From positions 1-64,000 of the forward strand of contig DAINDF010000013.1 of the NCBI GenBank assembly GCA_036732005.1: DNA of 64,000 nt, given 5' to 3'. This DNA is from UBA1926 sp036732005. Lineage in GTDB: Bacteria > Planctomycetota > Phycisphaerae > Phycisphaerales > UBA1924. The notes below the pieces were generated by a model. The model worked only from the letters and a program-made list of their open reading frames with translations. It searched no databases and had not been told where the DNA came from. The stretch's first letter is position 1, and every line of letters begins with the position of its first letter. Positions 1 to 7,726 of the stretch are shown here, one piece after another. Both the position numbers and the translations under genes were made by a program.

Positions 1-2
1 CT

Positions 3-857
3 GCGCCATTCGTCGCGCCGCGCGAGACCCGCGCCAGCGCCGCCGACCAGCTCGAGAACGCACGCCGCCGCGTCGCCGAACGCCGCGCCCGCGCCGCCCG
101 GGGACCCCGCCGCGGATTCAACCCCGCGCACGGGCCCACACGCCTCGCCGGCCGGCGGACGCGACGCCACGAGCCCGCGGGCCTCAACGCGGGCGTCGTC
201 TTCGCGGCCCTGCTCGGCATCGCCATCGGCGTCGGCGCGATCATGATGCTCGCCCTCCCCGGCCGCCAGCCCCTGCCCCTCCCGGGCCCGGGCGGCAACT
301 TTGGCGGGTTCGAGCCGCCGGCGCCCCCCGCGATCTCGGACGCCGCCTCCGACCTCGTCCCCGCCCCCACGCGCGACCTCGCCGGCCTCGGCCTCGCCGT
401 GCTCTGCGACTTCCGCCCACCCTACGACGAGGCCCTGCTCAAGGAGATCGAACTGGCGGGCCTCGCCCTCGACACCGCCGGCGTGCGCACCGTGAGCAAC
501 ATCCCGCTCGGCGAGCGCCCCAAGAGCGACGCGCAGGACGCGGTCCTGCTCGCCCGCCTGCTCGCCGCCCGGGGCCAGGCGACGCTCGACGAGGCCCTCG
601 CCCCGGTCCTCGCCGCGATCATCGCCGAGGACCCCGCGCTCGACGCGGTCTGGTGGATCGGCCCGGGCGATGAGCCCGGCGAACGGCGCTACCTGCTGCT
701 CGACGAGCACTGCTCCACGGCGCTCACCACCTCCGAGATCGGGCTCGACGACCTCGCGACGGCGTTCGTCTCGCGCGAGCCGGCCGTGACCGAGCCGGCC
801 GTGACCCCTCCCCCCGCGGCGCCCGACCCTCCCCAGCCCCCAGACGACGCGGGCTAA
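3..857 (+). CDS. Hypothetical single-pass membrane protein (5' end outside window)
   Basis: The frame is open from the first bases of the window to the TAA at 855-857, so the true start lies upstream. The visible part begins with an Arg/Ala-rich cytoplasmic stretch. One membrane segment of about 22 residues follows at nucleotides 185-250 (read as AGVVFAALLGIAIGVGAIMM). A Pro/Gly-rich linker leads to an extracytoplasmic domain of about 150 residues and a Pro/Thr-rich tail. The ATG at 243 falls at the end of the membrane helix and would destroy it, so it is unlikely to be the start. I recognise no catalytic motif or family. A strong hairpin terminator follows at once. Confidence 0.6.
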   Translation, partial: APFVAPRETRASAADQLENARRRVAERRARAARGPRRGFNPAHGPTRLAGRRTRRHEPAGLNAGVVFAALLGIAIGVGAIMMLALPGRQPLPLPGPGGNFGGFEPPAPPAISDAASDLVPAPTRDLAGLGLAVLCDFRPPYDEALLKEIELAGLALDTAGVRTVSNIPLGERPKSDAQDAVLLARLLAARGQATLDEALAPVLAAIIAEDPALDAVWWIGPGDEPGERRYLLLDEHCSTALTTSEIGLDDLATAFVSREPAVTEPAVTPPPAAPDPPQPPDDAG

Positions 858-883
858 AGCGACGACAGTGCCACCACGCCCGA

Positions 884-907
884 CGCCCCGCCAAGCCGGG
901 GCGTTTT
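884..907 (+). terminator. Rho-independent terminator
   Basis: A perfect 7-bp stem (CGCCCCG at 884-890, CGGGGCG at 897-903) encloses a 6-nt loop and is followed by TTTT. It lies 27 bp after the stop of the upstream + strand gene and just before the 3' end of the convergent minus-strand gene. Confidence 0.8.
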
Positions 908-920
908 CGTGCGCCGGGCG

Positions 921-2027
921 TCAGGGGACCACGAACACCTCTGGGTCGAGCGCCGGGTTGATCTCAAACGACGCGAGCGATTGCGCCAGACCCGCCTTCT
1001 CCTCCCCGTCGATCGAGACGGTCCAGGCGACGGGGAGCGTCACCCCGCCGACCTGCGCGTAACCGGTGAAAAGCCGCTGGACCTCGCCCACCGAGGAGCC
1101 CCCGTCGCGCCCGTGGTAGCGAAGCGCGACCGGGCGACCCGTGCCCGTCTCGATCGCGAGCGTCGAGGTCGCGCCGCGCGTGTGCGCCCGAACCAGGTCG
1201 CACGCCACGCCGTCGACCTCCGCCTCGCCCGCCCCGACCGCGACGAGCGAGCCCTCGACGCGGGCCTTCATCAGCACCACCGGGAGACGGGCCATCTGCC
1301 TCACGAACGCGGCGCGCCGCTCCGACGCGAGCGGCTCGGCCTTCTCCTTCGAGGCCGACGCCCCGCGCTCCCCGTTGGCCACGAAGGCCCACCACGACTC
1401 CTCGCCCCCGTCGGGGGTCCAGGCGTCCCGGTCGGCGAAGCGGTCCGGGAACCGGGCGGAGACGCACACCTCGTGCGCCCAGGGCTTGCCCCCGCTCTCG
1501 ACCGTCTCGCGTCGAATCTGCCGGTAGGTCGCCATGGCGCCGATCCGCTCCGCCCCGCCCGCCCAGGCGATCATCCGGTCCACCGCCGCGAGCCCCGCGG
1601 CCCGCTCGGCCTCGGTCCCCCCGGGGGGCGCGTCGGCACGCTCGATGCACCGCTCCGGGCTGGCGAGGAACCCCTCGCGGCACCCGTCGGAGGCGAAGAA
1701 CCAGATCCGTCCCTCATGCACCGCGTAGCGCCGCGCGTCCCCCAGCCCCGAGAGCGGCCCCATCCGCCCGCACGCGCCCCCGTCCGCGGCGCGGTAGCGG
1801 GCCGGGTCGGCCTCGAAGAGCGCCTTGTTCTCGGCGCTGGCGAACCGGTAGGCGTACCCCTCGTGCTCGACGACGAGCGCTTCCTCGCCCGCGACCTCGC
1901 GCCCCGCCAGGAGCTCCACCGGGTCGACGACCATCGTCCGATCGACCGGGCATCCCGCCCATGCCGAGGCCGATACGCATATCAACCCCGAAAAGCACGC
2001 CGCGCCCATCGCCGCACGCCACGCCAT
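921..2027 (-). CDS. Exported protein with two YHS-like segments
   Basis: About 368 residues. The start at 2027 is chosen because AAGGAG lies upstream at good spacing and the protein then opens with a signal peptide (MAWRAAMGAACFSG, ending near AWAG). The open frame continues upstream but only as antisense to the next gene. Residues about 25-130 hold two similar units, each with a hydrophobic strand, an aromatic (GYAYRFAS; GRIWFFAS) and a short helix ending in D/SPxRY/C. These resemble YHS-type metal-associated domains. The rest, with a VDRMIAWAGGAERI segment, looks like an outer-membrane-lipoprotein-type beta fold. The role is unknown; periplasmic metal or redox binding is inference. Confidence 0.65.
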   Translation of the reverse strand: MAWRAAMGAACFSGLICVSASAWAGCPVDRTMVVDPVELLAGREVAGEEALVVEHEGYAYRFASAENKALFEADPARYRAADGGACGRMGPLSGLGDARRYAVHEGRIWFFASDGCREGFLASPERCIERADAPPGGTEAERAAGLAAVDRMIAWAGGAERIGAMATYRQIRRETVESGGKPWAHEVCVSARFPDRFADRDAWTPDGGEESWWAFVANGERGASASKEKAEPLASERRAAFVRQMARLPVVLMKARVEGSLVAVGAGEAEVDGVACDLVRAHTRGATSTLAIETGTGRPVALRYHGRDGGSSVGEVQRLFTGYAQVGGVTLPVAWTVSIDGEEKAGLAQSLASFEINPALDPEVFVVP

Positions 2028-2056
2028 CGCGTTCTCCTTGTTGTTCTGTCCTTGCC

Positions 2057-3046
2057 TCAGGCCCCCAGCGGGTCGGGTCGGTAGAGCTTGACGCCCAGCG
2101 CCCAGTTCTTGTCCGTGAAGTTCCCGCCGAGGTCCGTCTGCGCCGCCTGCTCGGGCCGGGCCGCCGACATCGCGATCACCGTCTTGGCGTCCAGCGCGTC
2201 GATGTGGCTGACCAGCACGGCCTCGGGGGTCATCGGCATCTTCGCCGCCCCGTGCTCGGGCAGGCCGTGGTGGCTCAGGATGATGTGCTCGAGCACCATC
2301 GCCGCGCCCGGGGGCAGGCGGACGCCCTTCTCGCGCATCAGCGACTCGCACTTCGCCCGCAGCATGTGCGTGCCCTCGACGATGTGCCCGATCAGCTCGC
2401 CCTGGTCGGTGTAGGCGAACGCGCGGTCGTAGCGCAGCTCCCGCGTCTTGCCGATGTCCTGGAGGAAGCACCCCATCAGCACCAGATCCCGGTTCAGCCT
2501 GGGGTAGAGCGGGCAGATCCGGTCGGCGATCTGCATCAAGGTCAGCGTGTGCTCGAGCAGGCCCCCGAGATAGCTGTGGTGCAGCGCCTTCGCCGCCGGG
2601 GCCCGCTTGAACGCCTCGATGAAGTACTCGTCTTCGAGGAACGACTCGGCCAGCGCCCGCATCCCGGCGTGCTCGAAGGTCCCCATCAGCCGGACGAACT
2701 CACCCCACATCTCCTCGATGTCCCGGCTGGTCACCGGGAGCAGGTCGCGCATCTGCTCGACCGTGGGCTCGTGCGGGGCGATCTGGTGGATGATCAGCTG
2801 CAACTGCCCCTGGTACGCCTGCGCCTCGCCCTCGATCCAGACGAACCCGTCGGTGGGCAGCCGCTGGAAGGTCGCCTCGTCGATCGACCACATCCGCCCC
2901 GGGGCCTCGCCAGTCTTGTCGCTCAGCAGACACCGCAGGTAGGGCTTGTCCTGCCTCGTCCGCCCCATCTGGGCGTTCGCGATCGCGAACACGCCCTCGA
3001 TGCGCTGGGAAGGCTCCATCTCCGCGATATATTGGCGCTTCGGCAT
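2057..3046 (-). CDS. YhaM-like 3'-5' exoribonuclease family protein (OB fold + HD domain)
   Basis: 329 residues from the ATG at 3046; a start 33 bp upstream is possible, and neither has a strong ribosome site. Residues 15-90 form an OB-fold nucleic-acid-binding domain. An HD-type metal-dependent phosphohydrolase domain follows, with LHHSYLGGLLEHT near 155, a late HHGLPEHG and SHIDALDAK. This architecture is that of the YhaM/CBF1 exoribonucleases that trim RNA ends. The central HD dipeptide is replaced: the sequence reads FLQDIGK where the family has LHDIGK (codon CAG instead of CAC/CAT). Activity is therefore uncertain. The neighbouring exported protein is on the same strand 29 bp downstream. 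Confidence 0.8.
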   Translation of the reverse strand: MPKRQYIAEMEPSQRIEGVFAIANAQMGRTRQDKPYLRCLLSDKTGEAPGRMWSIDEATFQRLPTDGFVWIEGEAQAYQGQLQLIIHQIAPHEPTVEQMRDLLPVTSRDIEEMWGEFVRLMGTFEHAGMRALAESFLEDEYFIEAFKRAPAAKALHHSYLGGLLEHTLTLMQIADRICPLYPRLNRDLVLMGCFLQDIGKTRELRYDRAFAYTDQGELIGHIVEGTHMLRAKCESLMREKGVRLPPGAAMVLEHIILSHHGLPEHGAAKMPMTPEAVLVSHIDALDAKTVIAMSAARPEQAAQTDLGGNFTDKNWALGVKLYRPDPLGA

Positions 3047-3253
3047 AGCCGCAGCGTAGCGTCCGCGTGGCGTTGGCACAGGTTCGCGGCCGGGCGAACT
3101 CTCGCTCGCCTCCCCTACCGGCCTTCATCGAAGACAAAGGCCGCCGTCCGTGGCGCCCGCGGGAGGTCTCCCCCACGCGGTCCCTCACTCACCTCACTGC
3201 GGGACACATCCCAGACTACCACCCCTCCCCCACCGGTCCAAGCAATCTCCGCG

Positions 3254-3297
3254 AAACGAACAACCCCGCCCGATCGCCCCCACGCGATCGAGCGGGG
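3254..3297 (-). terminator. Terminator for the di-haem peroxidase gene
   Basis: Read on the minus strand, a 13-bp stem (3285-3297 with 3264-3276, one G-U pair) closes an 8-nt loop and is followed by TTGTTCGTTT. It lies 37 bp beyond the stop codon of the peroxidase gene. Confidence 0.75.
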
Positions 3298-3334
3298 TCT
3301 TCGCCGCGAAACCCCGACGCGGATCCCGAACGGA

Positions 3335-5137
3335 TCAAGGACAGCCGGCCGAGAACGAGCCCACGAACGCCTGCACATCCGCCAGATCGAACACCCCGAA
3401 CGGCGCCGCCAGGTCCGCCGGGCCCTCTTGGCCCACAAACGCACCGATGAACGCCTGGATGTCCGCCAGGTCGAGCACGCCGAACGGCTCGGCCAGGTCC
3501 GCCGGGCAACTCGACGCGCACCACGCCCCGCAGAACAAGCTCACCTCCGCGACCGGCGAGAGCGCCACGCCCCCGGGCGCGGCCGCGTCGGCGACGCGCC
3601 ACTGCATGTAGTACACCTCGCCCTCGAGCGCGGGCACCGCCGGGATGGGCCACTTGAAGGTCGCGAACCCGTTCCCGATGCCCAGGCCCTCCACGGCGAT
3701 CGGACCGCTCGACTGCTCGGGCGTCACGACCCCGCCGACCGGGGGCTGGGTCGAGATCGCGACCTGGGCTGTCGCGCCCGCGAGCGCCCGGTCGAGCCCG
3801 ATCTTGAACCCGCCGTTCCCGATGTTGGGCGGGCTCACCGCGATCATGCGGGGCGTGAGCCCCCCGCTGCCGGCCACGCCGTCCTCGAAGACCACGGGGT
3901 TGGGCACCCCGTCGCTGAACAGGCGCGGGCGATCGAAGGGGAACTGCTCGTTCGCCACGCGCGGGTCGGTCAGCGCGTTGGCGATGAAGTCCTGCACCGC
4001 CGGGATCGCCTGCGGCGGGATCGGCGAGGGCAGCACCGGGTCGCGGTTCGGGTTCCCGGGCGCGCCGGGCCCCGCGTAGAACGGGAAGATCTGCCCGAGG
4101 TTGGTGAACTGCCCCGTGTGCATGAAGGTCCGCTTCAGGCCGACATTCCGCAGGGTCGCGGTCTTCATCTTGCCGCGGTCCGCCGGGTTGCCCGTCACCG
4201 CCTCACGCCCGATGTCCTCGTTGTTCGGGCGCAGCCCGAGGTTGTGGAACAGGTTGTCCGTGAACAGCGGCGGCGTGTGGCAGAACCGGCAGTCGCTGCC
4301 CAGGAACACATTGAGCCCCTGCTGCTGCTGCGGCGTGATCGCCCCCGGAACCCCGGCGACGAACAGGTCGAACGGCGTCTGGTCCGGCACCAGCGTCCGC
4401 TCGTAGGTCGCGATCGCCATCCCGATCCGCGCCGCCGTGATCGCCCCGTCCCCGAACGCCGCCTCGAACAGGTCGGGGTACGAGGGCCGCCCCGCGAGCG
4501 CCGCGCCCAGGTCCGCCGGGTGATCGCTCGCCAGCGCCAGCGGAACCGCCGTGCGCAGTTTCTCCGTCACCTGAGGCCAGTTCCGCGACATGTGGGCCAT
4601 CTCGACATCGGAGAGCACCGGCCCCACCGCCTGGCTCTCGAGCGCCCCGCCCGTCGCGATCACCACCGCGCCGGTCTCCGGATCGACGAAGGTCGACCCC
4701 GCGCGCCCGTCCCAGAAGAGCGACGGCGCGTACATCGCCATGATCGACGGGTTCGCGGCCCGCGGGGTCAACTGCGGGTCGAGCCCGAACACCGGGTCGG
4801 GCTCGTACTCCTCCGCCGCGTTCGCGCTGATCACCCCGGGCGAGGTCCGCAGGTCGTCCGCCGTGCCCACCACCCCGTCCGGCCCCGGGTGCAGCGCGAG
4901 CCGAGGCTCGGCCCCTGCACGCCTGGGGATGTGACAGGTCGCGCACGCGATCGTGTTGTCGGTCGACAGCTGCTCGTCCCAGAACAGCATCTTGCCCAGC
5001 ACCCGCTTCGCCTCGCTGAACGGGTTCTCGGGCGGGAACGGAACCGGGGGCAGGCCCTGCGAAACCGCCAGCCCCGAACACCAGGCCAACACAGCAAGGC
5101 CCATCAACGCGGGCGCCTTCCGGCAGCTTTGCGACAT
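3335..5137 (-). CDS. Exported di-haem cytochrome c peroxidase/MauG-type protein with C-terminal dockerin-like tail
   Basis: 600 residues from the ATG at 5137, which has GAGGAG upstream and gives a signal peptide (ALMGLAVLAWCSGLAVSQG). Two CxxCH haem sites are visible: CATCH at residues 65-69 and CRFCH at 283-287. FWDGRAGS and MHTGQFTNL motifs are typical of the bacterial cytochrome c peroxidase/MauG superfamily, which reduces peroxide or performs haem-based oxidations outside the cytoplasm. Residues about 430-540 are a beta-rich extension. The last 55 residues are two copies of a dockerin-like unit (PADLAEPFGVLDLADIQAF; PADLAAPFGVFDLADVQAF) ending GCP. The same tail type closes two other enzymes in the window. 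The family is secure; the substrate is unknown. Confidence 0.88.
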   Translation of the reverse strand: MSQSCRKAPALMGLAVLAWCSGLAVSQGLPPVPFPPENPFSEAKRVLGKMLFWDEQLSTDNTIACATCHIPRRAGAEPRLALHPGPDGVVGTADDLRTSPGVISANAAEEYEPDPVFGLDPQLTPRAANPSIMAMYAPSLFWDGRAGSTFVDPETGAVVIATGGALESQAVGPVLSDVEMAHMSRNWPQVTEKLRTAVPLALASDHPADLGAALAGRPSYPDLFEAAFGDGAITAARIGMAIATYERTLVPDQTPFDLFVAGVPGAITPQQQQGLNVFLGSDCRFCHTPPLFTDNLFHNLGLRPNNEDIGREAVTGNPADRGKMKTATLRNVGLKRTFMHTGQFTNLGQIFPFYAGPGAPGNPNRDPVLPSPIPPQAIPAVQDFIANALTDPRVANEQFPFDRPRLFSDGVPNPVVFEDGVAGSGGLTPRMIAVSPPNIGNGGFKIGLDRALAGATAQVAISTQPPVGGVVTPEQSSGPIAVEGLGIGNGFATFKWPIPAVPALEGEVYYMQWRVADAAAPGGVALSPVAEVSLFCGAWCASSCPADLAEPFGVLDLADIQAFIGAFVGQEGPADLAAPFGVFDLADVQAFVGSFSAGCP

Positions 5138-5282
5138 GTCGAAACTCCTCAAGATCCCACAGCGGCCCACGAGCCGAGCCCGGGGCGAACGCCCCGCACC
5201 CGCCGGTATTGCACGCCTTGTACACGATCCCGACGGAAATCGGAAGAGGGTCGCCCCGATTCCGCCGCCGTAGACTCGACCG

Positions 5283-6179
5283 ATGCCGCCGTCCGAACCC
5301 TGGACAACACGCCGCCTGCTCGCCTGGATGCACGAGGCCTTCACCAAGCGCGGGCTCGACAGCCCCCGGCTCTCCGCCGAGATCCTCCTCTCCTCCGTGC
5401 TCGCCTGCCCACGACTCGAGCTCTACACCCAGCAGGACAGGCCCGCCTCGCCCGAGGAACGCGACCGGCTCCGCGACCTCGCCCGCCGCGCCCTCGACCA
5501 CGAACCGATCCAGTACCTCACCGGCGAGGCCTGGTTCTTCGCCCTCCCGTTCATCGCCGACCGCCGCGCCCTCATCCCGAGGCCCTCGACCGAGACCATC
5601 GTCGAGCACCTGCTCCAGGCCGAGCGCGCCCGCGACCGCGACGCCCCCCCGCGCATCGCCGATGTCTGCACCGGCTCGGGCTGCATCGCCGTCGCGATCG
5701 CCAGGAACCTTCCCGCCGCCTCCGTCGTCGCCTCGGACATCTCGCCGGACGCCCTCGCCCTCGCCCGCGAGAACGCCGAGCGGCACGGCGTCGCAGACCG
5801 CATCGAATTCCTCGAAGGCAACCTCCTCGAACCCCTCGCCCACCACGCCCCGTTCGACTGGATCGTCTCCAACCCCCCCTACATCCCCGATCACGAGTGG
5901 GACGCGGTCGAGCCCAATGTCAAAGACCACGAGCCCCACCTCGCCCTCCGCGGCGGCCCCGACGGCATGGCGTTCGTCGCCCCACTCATCCGGAACGCGG
6001 GCGAACGCCTCGCCCCCGCCGGGGGCCTGCTGATCGAACTCGCCGCGTGCACCGCCGCCGTCGCGGCCTCGCTCGCCGCGCGCCACGGCTGGCGCCGCCC
6101 GGTCATCCTCAAGGACCACGAGGGCCTCGACCGCGTGCTCGCCGCCACGGCGCCCCCGGGCGATGGGGGCGCCCCGTGA
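5283..6179 (+). CDS. prmC: Peptide chain release factor N5-glutamine methyltransferase
   Basis: 298 residues, the usual PrmC/HemK length. It transfers a methyl group from S-adenosylmethionine to the Gln of the GGQ motif of release factors RF1/RF2. An N-terminal helical domain (1-110) is followed by a Rossmann methyltransferase fold. The SAM loop DVCTGSGCIA is at 127-136 and the diagnostic catalytic NPPY at 197-200. The stop overlaps the GTG start of the following sulfotransferase gene by 4 bp (GTGA), suggesting coupled translation. prfA is not in the window. The gene is divergent from the di-haem peroxidase gene. Confidence 0.93.
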   Translation: MPPSEPWTTRRLLAWMHEAFTKRGLDSPRLSAEILLSSVLACPRLELYTQQDRPASPEERDRLRDLARRALDHEPIQYLTGEAWFFALPFIADRRALIPRPSTETIVEHLLQAERARDRDAPPRIADVCTGSGCIAVAIARNLPAASVVASDISPDALALARENAERHGVADRIEFLEGNLLEPLAHHAPFDWIVSNPPYIPDHEWDAVEPNVKDHEPHLALRGGPDGMAFVAPLIRNAGERLAPAGGLLIELAACTAAVAASLAARHGWRRPVILKDHEGLDRVLAATAPPGDGGAP

Positions 6180-7723
6180 GGTCCGCCCGAGGCCCGGAAC
6201 GCCTCCCCCCCACCGTCGCCCGCGACCTCGCCCGGGCGCGCGACGCCCGCGCACGCGGCGATCACCGCGCCGCCATCGCACAGTGCAAAACGCTGCTCGC
6301 GGCCCACCCCGGCCTCAGCGCCGCGATCGCCGAGCTCGGCTACGCCCTCGCCCTCGCGGGCGACATGAAGTCCGGCGCCGAGACCCTCCGCGCCGGGCTC
6401 GCCGCCGACCCCGAGCACCCCGAACTCAACCTCTTCCTCGCCGATGTCCTCGCCCGCCGGGGCAAGCTCGACCGCGCCATCGCCCATCTCGAAACCGTCC
6501 TCAAGACCCAGCCCGGCAACCTCCAGGCCCTCGCCCTCGCCGCGGCCTGCTGCGAACGCCTCCACCGCGTCGAGGAGGCGACCCGCCTCGCCGAACGGGC
6601 CGTCTCGATCAACCGCAACGACGCCTTCGCGCAGTTCACCCTCGCGACGCTCGAATCCCGCCAGAAGCTCGACGACCGGGCCCGCCCGCGTCTCGAGCGC
6701 CTCACCACCCGCGCCGACACCCCGACCGAACTCCGCCTGCGCGCCCTCACCGAACTGGGGTTCGTCCTCGACCGCCTCGGCGAATACGACGCCGCCTTCG
6801 ACGCCTTCGAGCGCGCCGGCGCCGGGCTCGCCGAGACTCCCGCCGTGCGCGCCGTCCCGTCCGAGGTCGTCTACCAGCGCATCGAGGCCTACCGCGACCG
6901 CGTCTCAAAGTCACTCGTGCAGCGCTTCGCGGGCGAGTCGTTCGACACCCCGGCCCCCGCGTTCCTCGTCGGCTTCCCCCGCTCCGGCACCACCATGACC
7001 GAACGCATCCTCGACGCGCACCCACGCGTCGAATGCTCGGACGAGAAGCCACTCTTCGATGTCGTGCTCCACGCCGCCGCAAAGGCCGCGCCACACCGAC
7101 TCGACATCCCCGGGGGCATCGAGCGCCTCACCGCGGGTGAAGTCGCCGCCGTGCGGCGTGAGTACTGGAAGCAGGTCGAGCGCCTCGCCGGCGTCTCCCC
7201 CGGCGCGGGGACCTTCGTCGACAAACTCCCCCTCAACCTCATCGATCTCGCCCTCATCAACGCTGTCTTCCCCGACTCCCGGGTCATCGTCGCCATCCGC
7301 GACCCGCGCGATGTCTGCCTCTCCTGCTTCATGCAGTGGTTCGCACCAAACCCCTCGATGAACCAGTTCCTCACCCTTCCCACCACCGTCGATCTCTACG
7401 AGGCCGTCATGGGGCTCTACCTCGAGGTCGAACCCGAAATCACCGTGCCCAGGCTGCGCGTGCGCTACCGCGACACCGTGACCGACCTCGCCGGCCAGGC
7501 CCGCCGCATCGTCGATCATCTCGACCTCGAATGGAGCGACGAGCTCCTCCGGTTCCACGAGAAGGCCAGCACCAAGACGATCAACACGCCCAGCTATCTC
7601 GCCGTCACCGAGAAGGTCCACACCCGCGCCATCGGACGGTGGAGACACTACGCCCACCGCTTCGGCCCGCTGCTCGACCGCCTCGCGCCCTTCGCCCGAG
7701 AGTTCGGGTACGAGGACGCCTGA
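6176..7723 (+). CDS. TPR-domain sulfotransferase
   Basis: 515 residues from a GTG that overlaps the prmC stop. Residues 15-220 are tetratricopeptide-type helical repeats (for example HPGLSAAIAELGYALALAGD and NDAFAQFTLATLESRQKLDD). Residues 260-515 form a PAPS-dependent sulfotransferase domain. The 5'-phosphosulfate loop FPRSGTT is at 267-273, a VIVAIRDPRDVCLS 3'-phosphate-binding region follows, and the HYAHRF region sits near the C-terminus. The fused TPR/sulfotransferase arrangement is common in planctomycetes and is thought to sulfate proteins or glycans. The acceptor is unknown. The gene ends 3 bp from the convergent PAS-GAF-receiver gene. The same reading frame runs back to 1961, but that part is antisense to real genes. 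Confidence 0.88.
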   Translation: MRSARGPERLPPTVARDLARARDARARGDHRAAIAQCKTLLAAHPGLSAAIAELGYALALAGDMKSGAETLRAGLAADPEHPELNLFLADVLARRGKLDRAIAHLETVLKTQPGNLQALALAAACCERLHRVEEATRLAERAVSINRNDAFAQFTLATLESRQKLDDRARPRLERLTTRADTPTELRLRALTELGFVLDRLGEYDAAFDAFERAGAGLAETPAVRAVPSEVVYQRIEAYRDRVSKSLVQRFAGESFDTPAPAFLVGFPRSGTTMTERILDAHPRVECSDEKPLFDVVLHAAAKAAPHRLDIPGGIERLTAGEVAAVRREYWKQVERLAGVSPGAGTFVDKLPLNLIDLALINAVFPDSRVIVAIRDPRDVCLSCFMQWFAPNPSMNQFLTLPTTVDLYEAVMGLYLEVEPEITVPRLRVRYRDTVTDLAGQARRIVDHLDLEWSDELLRFHEKASTKTINTPSYLAVTEKVHTRAIGRWRHYAHRFGPLLDRLAPFAREFGYEDA

Positions 7724-7726
7724 CCC

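Noticed and set aside
1961..6175. Very long + strand open frame (over 1400 codons) running into the sulfotransferase
   Set aside because: It is antisense to the YhaM-like and peroxidase genes, is Arg/His/Pro/Leu-rich and has no family resemblance. Only the part from the GTG at 6176 is real. Such shadows are expected at this GC content.
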